From assembly GCF_011753055.1 (NCBI RefSeq), contig NZ_VWWJ01000045.1, forward strand, positions 1-40,437: 40,437 nucleotides of DNA, given 5' to 3'. The notes beneath the pieces were generated by a model. The model searched no databases and was not told where the DNA came from. It saw only the letters and a list, made by a program, of their open reading frames with translations. Below are positions 1 to 8,366 of this stretch, one piece after another. The first letter of the stretch is position 1. Each line of letters starts with the position of its first letter. Both the position numbers and the translations under genes were made by a program. The DNA comes from Burkholderia sp. Ax-1719. GTDB lineage: Bacteria > Pseudomonadota > Gammaproteobacteria > Burkholderiales > Burkholderiaceae.

Positions 1-181
1 GCAGCAGCGTGGACTTGCCGCAGCCCGAGCTGCCGAGCAGGGCGAAGAGCTCGTTCTTCGCGATGTTCAGGCTCACGTTGTTCACGGCGGTGCTGTCGCC
101 GAACTTTTTGACGACGTTTTCGATGCGGATAAACGAAGCCGCGGGTGTCGCCAGCTTGATGCCGTTATTCGTATTGCTCAT
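1..181 (-). CDS. Polyamine ABC transporter ATP-binding protein (partial, N-terminus only)
   Basis: Read on the minus strand, this open frame starts at the ATG complementary to 179-181 and runs off the left edge. The visible 60 residues contain an ABC ATPase N-terminus (FIRIENVVKKFGD, then NNVSLNIAKNELFALLG) ending in a full Walker A motif, GSSGCGKSTLL. A GGAG-type ribosome site precedes the start. It follows the PotF-type binding protein on the same strand after about 150 bp. It is therefore most likely the PotA/PotG-type subunit that powers putrescine or spermidine uptake at the inner membrane. The permease genes would lie outside the window. The ABC call is certain; the polyamine substrate is inferred from the neighbour. 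Confidence 0.85.
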   Translation of the reverse strand, partial: MSNTNNGIKLATPAASFIRIENVVKKFGDSTAVNNVSLNIAKNELFALLGSSGCGKSTLL

Positions 182-330
182 TGCCTGTCTCCATGTTTAT
201 GCGAATCCAGTTGCTACGGGCGTGCGTATCCCGCGCACCGTGTGACGGTGCAAATCGATGAGGAATAGGAAAGAGGGTTCGCCGGGCGCGGCCCGCGTAA
301 CACGCTGCGGACCGCGAGGCTGGTGTGCGA

Positions 331-1464
331 TTAGTGCCCGGTCTTGAGCTGTGCCCAGAGACGGTTTTCGAGGCGCAGGATGTCGGCGGGGAGTGCCTTC
401 ATCATTGTCATTTTCGCGAGCACATCCGGCGGCGGATAGACGCCGGCATCATTGGCCACCGATGCGGTTACGAAGGGGCGCGCCGCCTTGTTCGGCGTGG
501 GATAGAACACTTCGTTGGTGATGCCCGCATTGACCTTCGGGTCCTCGATGTAGTTGATCCACGCGAGCGCCGCTTCAGGATGGGGCGCATCCTTGGGAAT
601 GCCCATGATGTCGAACCATATCAGGCCGCCTTCCTTCGCATTTGAAAACTTGATGTCGTAAGCACGTTTGGCGTCCACCGCGCGGCGATGCGCGATACCA
701 ATGTCGCCGGACCAGCCAAATGCCACGCAAATATCGTTGTTCGCCAGATCGTTGATATACCCCGACGAATTGAACTGCGTGATATACGGCCGGATCTTCT
801 TCAGCGTCTCGTACGCAGCCTGATAATCGCCGGGATTGGTGCTGTTCGGATCTTTGTGCATGTATTGCAGCGTCGCCGCGAATACATCGACGGCCTGATC
901 GAGGAAAGACACACCGCAACTCTTGAGTTTCGACAGGTTCTCAGGATCGAACACCAGCGCCCAGCTATCCACAGGCGCGTTGCCGCCCAGCGCCTTCTGC
1001 ACGGCCTGTACGTTGTAGCCCATCCCATCGGTGCCATAAGCGTAAGGCGCGCCGTACTGATTGCCCGGATCGGCCTGCGCGATGATCTTCATCAGGCCGG
1101 GATCGAGATTCGCCAGATTCGGCAATTTCGATTTATCGAGCTTTTGATAAATGCCGGCTGGAATCTGGCGCGCCATGTAATTCGATGTGGGCACCACGAT
1201 ATCGTAGCCGGAGCTGCCTGCCAGCAGTTTGGCCTGCAGCGTGTCGTCGCCGTCGTAGTTATCGTATTTGACCTTGATGCCCGTCTGCTTTTCGAAGTCC
1301 GGAATCGTGTCCTTGCCGATGTAGTCAGACCAGTTATAGACGTTCAACTGCGTTTCGGCGGCCATCGCGGGTGAAGCCGTGAAAGCGCCTACGCTGGCGA
1401 TGGAGGCCAGTGAAGCCACTGCAATCGCGGGACGCACAATCTGCCGGAATCGATCGATGCTCAT
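331..1464 (-). CDS. potF: Polyamine ABC transporter periplasmic substrate-binding protein, PotF-like
   Basis: A 377-residue protein with a clear Sec signal peptide (hydrophobic core about residues 12-30, cleavage after SPAMA). It is followed by the motif LNVYNWSDYIGKDTIPDFEKQ typical of PotD/PotF spermidine/putrescine-binding proteins. Its length is normal for PotF. It should bind putrescine or a related polyamine in the periplasm and pass it to an ABC permease. The ATPase gene follows directly downstream on the same strand. A remnant of a glutamine synthetase family gene lies 76 bp upstream, and a class III aminotransferase diverges beyond it, so the locus looks like a polyamine uptake and catabolism unit. 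PotF and PotD cannot be separated by eye. Confidence 0.85.
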   Translation of the reverse strand: MSIDRFRQIVRPAIAVASLASIASVGAFTASPAMAAETQLNVYNWSDYIGKDTIPDFEKQTGIKVKYDNYDGDDTLQAKLLAGSSGYDIVVPTSNYMARQIPAGIYQKLDKSKLPNLANLDPGLMKIIAQADPGNQYGAPYAYGTDGMGYNVQAVQKALGGNAPVDSWALVFDPENLSKLKSCGVSFLDQAVDVFAATLQYMHKDPNSTNPGDYQAAYETLKKIRPYITQFNSSGYINDLANNDICVAFGWSGDIGIAHRRAVDAKRAYDIKFSNAKEGGLIWFDIMGIPKDAPHPEAALAWINYIEDPKVNAGITNEVFYPTPNKAARPFVTASVANDAGVYPPPDVLAKMTMMKALPADILRLENRLWAQLKTGH

Positions 1465-1540
1465 GATGTTCTCTCTACGGATGAAATAGACGGGAGTCCA
1501 TGCGCCTGCTGCGTGAAGACCGTGATGGGCGCACGAAAGA

Positions 1541-1711
1541 TCAGAGATGCAACAGCAAATGCTTGCGTTCCCACGAACTGATGGGCCGGAAGAACGCGTC
1601 GTATTCGGTTTTATTGAGTGCGGCGTGGCGCAAAGGGCGAGACAGGAATGGAGTGATCGCCTCGACTTCCGTGACGCGATGCTTCCGTAAAAGCTTGTCG
1701 ATTTCGTTCAT
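1541..1711 (-). pseudogene. Glutamine synthetase family (PuuA-like) remnant with in-frame internal deletion
   Basis: A 56-codon minus-strand frame with a good GAAGG ribosome site. The first 19 residues (MNEIDKLLRKHRVTEVEAI) match the conserved start of gamma-glutamylputrescine synthetase-type glutamine synthetases. After residue 20 the sequence jumps to a stretch like the family's C-terminal end (EYDAFFRPISSWERKHLLL, then stop). The roughly 400 intervening residues, including all ATP, metal and glutamate sites, are missing, so it cannot be an active enzyme. The frame is intact across the junction. Its position immediately upstream of potF suits an original puuA-potF-potG polyamine operon. The N-terminal match is strong; the C-terminal match is from memory and less certain. 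The alternative is a genuine small protein of unknown role. Confidence 0.5.
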
Positions 1712-1859
1712 GCCGCCTTCTTTCCGCCAGGTTGGTGGTGGGCGCTGCTCCGATATCCCTGTCGTCTCGTCGAGCTGGTCATATGAGCGGACCGCGACGA
1801 ACGACGGCTGAAGCGTAGCACCGCGAAAATGGCGAGAAAAAAATAGTTTAGCTAGCTCA

Positions 1860-1882
1860 TGTATAGATTTTTTCTATGTACA
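1860..1882. promoter_or_regulatory. Imperfect dyad in the divergent potF / aminotransferase intergenic region
   Basis: In the 406 bp between the remnant gene and the aminotransferase, an AT-rich segment reads TGTATAGA, then a T-run, then TCTATGTACA. The arms pair as TGTA/TACA and TAGA/TCTA with a two-base bulge. It sits between divergent polyamine genes, where a regulator operator would be expected. This is a visual match only, with no assigned regulator. Nothing else was recognised in the rest of this gap apart from the short frame at 2083-2115. Confidence 0.25.
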
Positions 1883-2082
1883 AATCAGGTTCAGTAAAAA
1901 TCCGGAAAGCATCTAGAAAGTCTGAGCCTGGAGAGTCGTTAGCGGCGACTGGATCGCATAGAAAAATCCAATGCAATAGCCAGAAATTGCTTTCTTTACC
2001 TTCTTATTTTGTCGATGGAGAGTGACTCGAAGCTGGTGATCGCACTTGTTGCGAGCACCGAGGGTAAGCACCAGGAGCAACG

Positions 2083-2115
2083 GTGACCAATCGAAGTCCG
2101 AATTCTGGAACCTGA
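2083..2115 (+). other. Possible 10-codon upstream ORF ahead of the aminotransferase
   Basis: A GTG at 2083 is preceded at ideal spacing by AGGAG (2073-2077). It opens a 10-codon frame that stops at 2113-2115, two bases before the aminotransferase ATG at 2118. The aminotransferase ATG itself has only a weak ribosome site. A translationally coupled leader is therefore possible, but chance is equally plausible for so short a frame. Confidence 0.2.
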
Positions 2116-2117
2116 AT

Positions 2118-3509
2118 ATGAATGCACACGATCTTCCCCAGCGCAGCACCCGTGACTACCAGACGAGCGATGCCGCGCATCATCTGCATGCTTTCGTCGA
2201 CCAAAAGGCGTTGAACGCGGAAGGCCCGCGCGTGATGGTGCGAGGCGAGGGCGTCTATCTCTGGGACAACGACGGCAATCGCTATCTGGACGGGATGTCG
2301 GGTTTGTGGTGCACGAACGTCGGCTATGGGCGCAAGGAACTGGTTGACGCGGCGGCGGCGCAGATGAAGGAACTGTCTTACTACAACATGTTCTTTCACA
2401 CCACGCATCCTTCGGTAATCAAACTGTCGGAGAAACTGTTTTCGCTGCTGGGCGGGAAGTTCAGCCACGTGGTGTATACAAACTCGGGCTCCGAATCCAA
2501 TGAAGTGCTGATCCGCACCGTGCGGCGCTTCTGGGACGTGATGGGCAAGCCTGAAAAGAAAGTGCTGATCGGACGTGTCAACGGCTATCACGGCTCGACG
2601 GTGGGCAGCGCGTCGCTGGGCGGCATGGCATTCATGCACGAGATGGGCGATCTGCCGATTCCCAATATCACGCACGTGGACGAACCCTACTGGTACGCCA
2701 ACGGCGGCGATCTCTCGCCCGAGGCCTTCGGCAAGGCTGCGGCGCAATCGCTGGAGCGCAAGATTCTTGAACTCGGCGCGGATAAGGTGGCGGCCTTCGT
2801 TGCCGAACCATTCCAGGGCGCCGGCGGCATGATCTTCCCACCGGACGGCTACTGGCAGGAAATCGAGCGCATTTGCCGGCAATACGATGTGCTGCTCTGT
2901 GCGGATGAAGTGATCGGTGGCTTTGGGCGCACGGGCGAATGGTTCGCTCATCGCCACTTTGGCTTCGAGCCCGATTTGATCTGCATTGCGAAGGGATTGA
3001 CTTCGGGTTACGTGCCCATGGGCGGCCTCATCATGAGCCGTCGCGTGGGCGAAGCGCTGGTTGAGCGCGGCGGCGTCTACGCGCATGGGCTGACCTACTC
3101 GGGCCATCCCGTTGCGGCTGCGGTGGCGCTCGCGAATCTGGATGTACTTGACCGCGGTGGCCTGGTCGAACGCACAAAGACCGACACCGGCCCCTATCTG
3201 CAGAAAGCATTGCGCGACGCATTTGCCGATCACCCGCTAATCGGCGAGGTGCAGGGTGTAGGCGCCGTCGCGGCGATCCAGTTCGCGAAGGACAAGACCA
3301 CGCGCGAGCGTTTCGCCAATGAAGCGGATCTGACGTGGCATAGCCGCTCCGTAGGCTTCGATCTGGGCGTGATCGTGCGCTCGACGAATGGCCGTTTGAT
3401 CGTCGCGCCGCCGCTGGTGATCGATCATGCGCAGATCGACGAACTGGTGGACAAGATGCGCCAGGCGGTGGATGCGACGGCGAAAAAAGTGCTGGGCCAG
3501 GCGACCTGA
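2118..3509 (+). CDS. spuC: Class III PLP-dependent aminotransferase, putrescine/polyamine:pyruvate type
   Basis: A 463-residue protein of the omega-amino-acid:pyruvate aminotransferase family. Visible landmarks are the substrate-pocket start (GNRYLDGMSGLWCTNVGYG), the cofactor Asp in LLCADEVIGGFGRTGEWF, and the Schiff-base Lys in ICIAKGLTSGYVPMGG. It should move an amino group from putrescine or a related diamine to pyruvate, giving an aminoaldehyde and alanine in the cytoplasm. The ATG at 2118 was chosen because MNAHDLPQRST is a natural N-terminus; the frame stays open 24 codons further upstream without a family match. It diverges from the polyamine transporter genes, which supports the substrate guess. 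SpuC assignment rather than beta-alanine or GABA transaminase is inference. Confidence 0.8.
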   Translation: MNAHDLPQRSTRDYQTSDAAHHLHAFVDQKALNAEGPRVMVRGEGVYLWDNDGNRYLDGMSGLWCTNVGYGRKELVDAAAAQMKELSYYNMFFHTTHPSVIKLSEKLFSLLGGKFSHVVYTNSGSESNEVLIRTVRRFWDVMGKPEKKVLIGRVNGYHGSTVGSASLGGMAFMHEMGDLPIPNITHVDEPYWYANGGDLSPEAFGKAAAQSLERKILELGADKVAAFVAEPFQGAGGMIFPPDGYWQEIERICRQYDVLLCADEVIGGFGRTGEWFAHRHFGFEPDLICIAKGLTSGYVPMGGLIMSRRVGEALVERGGVYAHGLTYSGHPVAAAVALANLDVLDRGGLVERTKTDTGPYLQKALRDAFADHPLIGEVQGVGAVAAIQFAKDKTTRERFANEADLTWHSRSVGFDLGVIVRSTNGRLIVAPPLVIDHAQIDELVDKMRQAVDATAKKVLGQAT

Positions 3510-3546
3510 CGCGACCGTAGTCGACAGATAGAGCGGGTGATCTCCA

Positions 3547-3587
3547 CGCCCGTCTCGCTCTCATGCGGGGGCGAGCGGGCGTTTTTT
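3547..3587 (+). terminator. Rho-independent terminator after the aminotransferase
   Basis: A GC-rich stem (CGCCCG paired with CGGGCG, then CTCGC with GCGAG across a one-base bulge) is followed directly by six T residues. It lies 37 bp after the aminotransferase stop. The 193 bp from here to the next gene are AT-rich and contain no other recognised feature; that gene's promoter probably lies there. Confidence 0.75.
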
Positions 3588-3780
3588 ATTGCGCGCCGAT
3601 TCAAATTAAAAACATTTCAAAAAAGCCGAAAAACTTTTTTGCTTGGCAGGAACGACAAAAATCATCGTTTCGCAAATCACCGACTCTGAACAGAATAGAC
3701 ACGACACAACATCACTCACCACGGAGTCGCACAGGCGCTGTCTACGCCGATTACAGACCGCCGTGCATAAGGAAACCGCA

Positions 3781-5127
3781 ATGACAATCGAAACCGTAGA
3801 TACGCTCGTGGTCGGCGCTGGCCAGGCCGGCGTGGCGATGAGCGAACACCTGGGCAAGCTGGGTGTGCCGCATCTCGTGCTGGAGCGCGAGCGCATCGCC
3901 GAGCGCTGGAGAACCGGCCGCTGGGATTCGCTGGTGGCGAACGGCCCGGCGTGGCACGACCGCTTTCCCGGGCTGGAATTCGACGATCTCGACCCGGACG
4001 CTTTCGCATCCAAGGATCGGGTGGCTGACTATTTCGAAGCGTACGCCAAGCAGATCGACGCACCGATCCGCACGGGTGTCGATGTGACGAAGGTGGTGCG
4101 TAACGAAGGTCGCCCCGGCTTTACCGTCGAAACCAGTCGTGGCGTGATCGAGGCGCAACGCGTCGTCGTGGCCACCGGCCCGTTCCAGCGTCCCGTGATT
4201 CCGCCGATCGCGCCCACGGCATCCACCGATCTCGTGCAGATTCACTCGGCCGACTATCGCAATCCGCAGCAATTGCCCGAAGGAGCGGTGCTCGTAGTGG
4301 GCGCAGGCTCATCGGGTGTGCAGATCGCCGAGGAAATGATGCGTGCGGGCAAGCGTGTCTATCTATCGGTCGGGCCGCATGACCGCCCGCCGCGCGCGTA
4401 TCGCAATCGTGACTTCTGCTGGTGGCTGGGTGTGCTGGGCCTCTGGGATATGGAGACCGCCGTGCCGGGCCGGGAACACGTGACGATCGCCGTGAGTGGT
4501 GCGCGCGGCGGCCATACCGTGAATTTCCGCAAGCTCGCGCACGAAGGTATGACGCTCGTGGGCTTGACCAAGGCTTTCAACGATGGCGTGGTGACGTTCG
4601 AAGCGGATCTCGCGACGCATCTTGCGAATGGCGACGCCAACTATCTTTCGCTGCTCGACGCTGCCGACGCCTACGTAACGCGCAACGGTCTCGATCTGCC
4701 GGAGGATCCTGAAGCTCGCGCCAGCGTGCCGGACCCCGAATGCGTGACCCAACCCATTCTGGAACTCGACCTGCGCGCGGCCGGTGTGACTTCGGTCGTC
4801 TGGGCCACCGGCTACGCCAACGATTACGGCTGGCTCCAGGTCAATGCCTTCGACGCCAAGGGCAAGCCGAAGCATCAACGCGGTGTGTCCAGCGAACCGG
4901 GCGTTTATTTCGTGGGCTTGCCGTGGCTCTCGCGGCGCGGTTCATCGTTCATCTGGGGCGTGTGGCACGACGCGAAACACGTTGCCGGCCATATCGCCAC
5001 GCAGTCCCAATACCTCGACTATCGCGACGCCACGCAGCGTAAGCAGGGCGAGCAGAACACACCGGGCCGGCACGCAGAAGGCGTGGAAACCGGCTCGGAA
5101 ATCAACAACGCAATGGGAGTCGTTTAA
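3781..5127 (+). CDS. Flavin-containing monooxygenase family protein (CzcO/YUCCA-like)
   Basis: A 448-residue FAD/NADPH monooxygenase. The FAD-binding fingerprint VVGAGQAGVAMSEHL is at residues 10-24 and a second nucleotide fold GAGSSGVQIAEE lies near residue 175. WRTGRWDSL resembles the conserved patch after the FAD fold of this family, and a late WATGY motif is near residue 340. Such enzymes oxygenate amine nitrogen, sulfur or ketone substrates. The ATG at 3781 follows AAGGA at good spacing; the frame is open upstream, but that stretch lacks family sequence. RidA-like, DUF1028 and ArgE-like genes follow head to tail with almost no spacing, so it probably starts a catabolic operon in which it performs the first oxidation. 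The substrate cannot be read from the sequence. Confidence 0.8.
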   Translation: MTIETVDTLVVGAGQAGVAMSEHLGKLGVPHLVLERERIAERWRTGRWDSLVANGPAWHDRFPGLEFDDLDPDAFASKDRVADYFEAYAKQIDAPIRTGVDVTKVVRNEGRPGFTVETSRGVIEAQRVVVATGPFQRPVIPPIAPTASTDLVQIHSADYRNPQQLPEGAVLVVGAGSSGVQIAEEMMRAGKRVYLSVGPHDRPPRAYRNRDFCWWLGVLGLWDMETAVPGREHVTIAVSGARGGHTVNFRKLAHEGMTLVGLTKAFNDGVVTFEADLATHLANGDANYLSLLDAADAYVTRNGLDLPEDPEARASVPDPECVTQPILELDLRAAGVTSVVWATGYANDYGWLQVNAFDAKGKPKHQRGVSSEPGVYFVGLPWLSRRGSSFIWGVWHDAKHVAGHIATQSQYLDYRDATQRKQGEQNTPGRHAEGVETGSEINNAMGVV

Positions 5128-5559
5128 ATGCCTACGCATACCCGTATCCGCATGTTCAACACCAAGGATACTTATCCGAATCAAACGCTCGACAATGATT
5201 TGTGCCAGGCCGTTCGCGCCGGCAATACCGTCTATGTGCGCGGCCAGGTGGGCACCGATTTCGACGGCAAGCTCGTCGGTCTGGGCGACCCGCGCGCGCA
5301 GGCCGAACAGGCGATGAAGAACGTCAAGCAATTGCTCGAAGAAGCTGGCAGCGATCTCACGCACATCGTCAAGACGACCACGTATCTGATCGATCCGCGC
5401 TACCGTGAACCGGTTTATCAGGAAGTGGGCAAATGGCTCAAGGGCGTGTTTCCGATTTCGACGGGTCTGGTGGTGTCGGCGCTCGGTCAGCCGCAATGGC
5501 TCATGGAGATCGACGTGATCGCCGTGGTTCCGGACGGCTGGACGCCGGTTCAGGCCTGA
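5128..5559 (+). CDS. RidA/YjgF/UK114 family protein (non-canonical Rid subgroup)
   Basis: A 143-residue protein of the Rid family, recognised from VYVRGQVGTDFDGKLVGLGD, the helix with QAEQAMKNVKQLLEEAG, and the end (STGLVVSALGQPQWLMEIDVIA). Canonical RidA hydrolyses enamine/imine intermediates using an Arg in a PARS-type motif. Here the equivalent place reads PISTG, so the catalytic Arg is missing and this belongs to one of the divergent Rid subgroups. The ATG abuts the monooxygenase stop codon and has a GGGAG ribosome site inside that gene, which indicates tight coupling. A role acting on the product of the monooxygenase is inferred from position only. Confidence 0.85.
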   Translation: MPTHTRIRMFNTKDTYPNQTLDNDLCQAVRAGNTVYVRGQVGTDFDGKLVGLGDPRAQAEQAMKNVKQLLEEAGSDLTHIVKTTTYLIDPRYREPVYQEVGKWLKGVFPISTGLVVSALGQPQWLMEIDVIAVVPDGWTPVQA

Positions 5560-5590
5560 AAACAAGGTAGAAAATCAAGGAGAGCACGCC

Positions 5591-6268
5591 ATGACCTTTT
5601 CGATTGTGGGCCGTTGCGCCGAAACCGGGCAGCTTGGCATCGCCATCAGCTCGTCGAGCATCGCGGTGGGGGCGCGCTGCCCTTGGGCGCGCGCGGGCGT
5701 GGGCGTGGTGGCCACGCAGAATGTGACGCTGCCCGCACTGGGCCCGCAGGTGCTCGATCTACTGGAGCATCAACAACTCGACCCCGCTGCCGCGCTGGAC
5801 CGGGCGCTGAACTCGAACGGCTGGAGCCAGTATCGCCAGGTGACGGTGATCGACGTGCAGGGCCGCACGGCGTTTTTTAGCGGTAAGGAAGCGCTGGGCG
5901 TTTATCACGCTGTGGCGGGCGAGCAGTGCGTGGCGGCGGGCAATATGCTCGCGGGCCCCGAGGTCGTCGAGGCCATGGTGCAGGCCTTCGAAGGCGCGTC
6001 GGGCGTGCTGGCCGACCGGCTGCTGGCCGCCATGCACGCGGCCATGGCGGCAGGCGGCGAAGCGGGACCGGTGCATTCGGCGGCGCTGAAGATCGTCGAC
6101 GACCATACCTGGCCCGTGGTCGATCTGCGCGTCGATTGGGCGGATCACGATCCGTTGGGCGAACTTGACCGTCTGTGGCAAGCCTATCGCCCGCAGATGC
6201 AGGACTATCTGACGCGTGCGCTGAATCCCACCGCCGCGCCAAGTTACGGAGTGCCAGGCGATGAATGA
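5591..6268 (+). CDS. DUF1028 family protein (Ntn-hydrolase-like fold)
   Basis: A 225-residue protein that fits the DUF1028 family from its start MTFSIVGRCAETGQLGIAIS and from SSSIAVGARCPWARAGVGVVATQN. The family resembles Ntn hydrolases in its N-terminal beta-rich core, and its biochemical role is not established as far as I know. A GGAGAG ribosome site precedes the ATG. It lies 31 bp after the RidA-like gene, and its last bases overlap the ArgE-like start, so the four genes from the monooxygenase on are probably one transcript. A hydrolytic step, such as opening or deacylating the oxidised substrate, would fit but is inference. Confidence 0.8.
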   Translation: MTFSIVGRCAETGQLGIAISSSSIAVGARCPWARAGVGVVATQNVTLPALGPQVLDLLEHQQLDPAAALDRALNSNGWSQYRQVTVIDVQGRTAFFSGKEALGVYHAVAGEQCVAAGNMLAGPEVVEAMVQAFEGASGVLADRLLAAMHAAMAAGGEAGPVHSAALKIVDDHTWPVVDLRVDWADHDPLGELDRLWQAYRPQMQDYLTRALNPTAAPSYGVPGDE

Positions 6269-7418
6269 GCGAACCAGCCGCGCGTTGCTGGAACGGTTGA
6301 TCGGCTTCGCGACGGTCAGCCGCGATTCGAACCTCGAATTGATCGCATTCATTGAACGCTATCTCGCGGAATACGGCATACGCAGCGAGCTTTTCTACAA
6401 CGCCGAGCGCACCAAGGCCAATCTGTTTGCCACCATCGGCCCGCTGGATCGCGGCGGCGTGGTGCTTTCGGGGCACACGGACGTGGTTCCCGTGGACGGC
6501 CAGGCGTGGACGGTCGAGCCGTTTCGCCTGAGCGTGCGCGACGGTCGTCTCTACGGACGCGGTACGGCGGACATGAAGGGCTTTATCGCTTCCGTGCTGG
6601 CTGCCGTCCCCGACTTTCTGGCCGCCGATCTGAAAACACCGGTACATCTGGCGTTTTCGTATGACGAAGAAGTGGGTTGCCTTGGCGTGCGTCCGATGCT
6701 CGAAGAGCTGGCGAAGCGGCCACACAAACCGCTCCTGTGCCTGATCGGCGAGCCAACGGAACTGAAGCCCGTGCTGGGCCACAAGGGCAAGCTCGCGATG
6801 CGCTGCTGCGTGAAGGGCGCGGCCTGTCATTCGGCGTACGCACCTTACGGCGTCAACGCGATCCAGTACGCGGCCAGGTTGATCGGGCAACTCGACGAGA
6901 TCGGTACGCGGCTTGCCCTCCCGGAACATCGTGACGAGCGCTTCGATCCGCCGTATTCAACCGTGCAAACGGGGCTCATCAAAGGCGGCCGCGCGCTCAA
7001 TATCGTGCCGGCGGAATGCGAATTCGATTTCGAAGTGCGCGCGTTGCCGGGTTTCGAGGCGCAAACCGTCGCTGACGAACTAGAGCACTACGCGCAGACG
7101 GAATTATTGCCCGCCATGCGCGCCGTGCAGCCGGATACCGATATTCAATGGCAGCCGCTTGGCGAATACCCTGGGCTGGCGACGCCGCCTGAAAGCGAGG
7201 CCGCGCGTCTGCTCACGCACATCAGCGGTTCGACCGAATTCGGCACGGTAGCGTTCGGCACCGAAGGCGGGCTGTTCGAGCAGGCGGGCATTCCGACCGT
7301 GGTGTGCGGCCCCGGCAGCATGGACCAGGGCCACAAGCCCGATGAGTTCATTAGCGAGACACAGCTCGCAGATTGTGACGCCATGCTCGAACGACTCGCG
7401 CAATATCTCGCGCAATAA
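6261..7418 (+). CDS. ArgE/acetylornithine deacetylase-like M20 family metallohydrolase
   Basis: A 385-residue M20A deacylase. Metal and catalytic motifs are all present: SGHTDVVPVDG (His and Asp ligands), GRGTADMKG (bridging Asp), DEEVGCLG (general-base Glu and Glu ligand), GEPTELKPVLGHKG, and a late GHKPDEF (His ligand). The family removes N-acyl groups from amino acids such as N-acetylornithine. The start overlaps the DUF1028 gene by 8 bp. Because it is embedded in a catabolic operon rather than with arginine genes, a peripheral N-acyl or N-carbamoyl substrate is more likely than arginine biosynthesis. It ends 27 bp from a convergent LysR gene. Confidence 0.82.
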   Translation: MNERTSRALLERLIGFATVSRDSNLELIAFIERYLAEYGIRSELFYNAERTKANLFATIGPLDRGGVVLSGHTDVVPVDGQAWTVEPFRLSVRDGRLYGRGTADMKGFIASVLAAVPDFLAADLKTPVHLAFSYDEEVGCLGVRPMLEELAKRPHKPLLCLIGEPTELKPVLGHKGKLAMRCCVKGAACHSAYAPYGVNAIQYAARLIGQLDEIGTRLALPEHRDERFDPPYSTVQTGLIKGGRALNIVPAECEFDFEVRALPGFEAQTVADELEHYAQTELLPAMRAVQPDTDIQWQPLGEYPGLATPPESEAARLLTHISGSTEFGTVAFGTEGGLFEQAGIPTVVCGPGSMDQGHKPDEFISETQLADCDAMLERLAQYLAQ

Positions 7419-7445
7419 GCGCGATGTGCTCGATGTGCGGGGCAA

Positions 7446-8366
7446 TCAGCCGCGCGCCTCGTGCAGGCTCGCGAGGCGTTCGCGGCAGAAGTCCACGAAC
7501 AGCTGCGCGGGCTTGGTCAATTGACCCCGCTTCAGGCGCGCGCTCACGAGACCGGAGGTGGCCACGGGCTCGGCGATGTCGATCATGAGCACTTTCTGGC
7601 CGTCGTAAGTGCATTCGGAATGCGGGCGCGTGACGAGCAGCGAAAAGCCGAAACCCTGGCCAACCATGCCGCGCACCATTTCGATCGAAGGCGAGCCGAA
7701 CACGATGTTGGGCGTAAGCCCCAGGTCGTGAAAGAGGCTGACGAAATAGGTGCGGCTGGGCTGCACGTCGAGCAGGATCATCGGCTCCGCGCTGAGGTCG
7801 CGTAGCGAAACATGGGTTTGACCCGCGAAACGATGATTGGCGGGGAGCAGCACATAGGGCTTTTGCGGCGGCATCAGCGGTTCGGTGGCGATGGTGCCGT
7901 CCAGTTCGTGATCGTAGAGAAAGGCCACGTCGAACGTGCCAGCGGTGAGACCCTGAACGAGTTCTTGCTGTTCGCCGTCACGAATGCGGATATTGACGCC
8001 GGGATAGCGCTCGCGAAAGCCCGCAATCAGTTGCGGCAGATAGAGCGGGGCGACGGTTTCGAAGCAGCCGATGTCGATCTGGCCTGTGATGACGTCGTTG
8101 TCAGCCAGCGCGTTCTGCTCGAATTCGTGCGCCATGCGTAGCAGTTCCTGCGCCTTGCGATAGAAGCGCGTGCCGCCCGGTGTGAGCGATACGCCTTGCG
8201 CGTGGTGGCGGATGAACAGCTTGACGTTGAAGCTTTCTTCCAGCCCTTTGATTGCGCTGGAAATGGAGGGCTGGGCAATATGAAGCTGGCGCGATGCCTC
8301 GGCCACGCTGCCGGCTTCGACGGTGGTCACGAAGTACTTGAGTTGTCGCAATGTATAGAAAGCCAC
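7446..8366 (-). CDS. LysR-type transcriptional regulator of the monooxygenase/ALDH module
   Basis: A 306-residue LysR regulator. The N-terminal winged helix-turn-helix is typical (YTLRQLKYFVTTVEAGSVAEA, RQLHIAQPSISSAIKGLE), followed by a linker helix and a ligand-binding domain (EPLMPPQKPYVLLPANHRF region). It diverges from the aldehyde dehydrogenase across 274 bp and converges on the ArgE-like gene. By the usual LysR rule it should control the divergent ALDH-permease pair and possibly the four-gene operon behind it. The inducer is unknown. Confidence 0.88.
   Translation of the reverse strand: MAFYTLRQLKYFVTTVEAGSVAEASRQLHIAQPSISSAIKGLEESFNVKLFIRHHAQGVSLTPGGTRFYRKAQELLRMAHEFEQNALADNDVITGQIDIGCFETVAPLYLPQLIAGFRERYPGVNIRIRDGEQQELVQGLTAGTFDVAFLYDHELDGTIATEPLMPPQKPYVLLPANHRFAGQTHVSLRDLSAEPMILLDVQPSRTYFVSLFHDLGLTPNIVFGSPSIEMVRGMVGQGFGFSLLVTRPHSECTYDGQKVLMIDIAEPVATSGLVSARLKRGQLTKPAQLFVDFCRERLASLHEARG

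Noticed and set aside
3588..3780. Sigma-54 promoter before the monooxygenase (CTTGGCAGG seen)
   Set aside because: No TTGC element at the required spacing follows the TTGGCA-like sequence.
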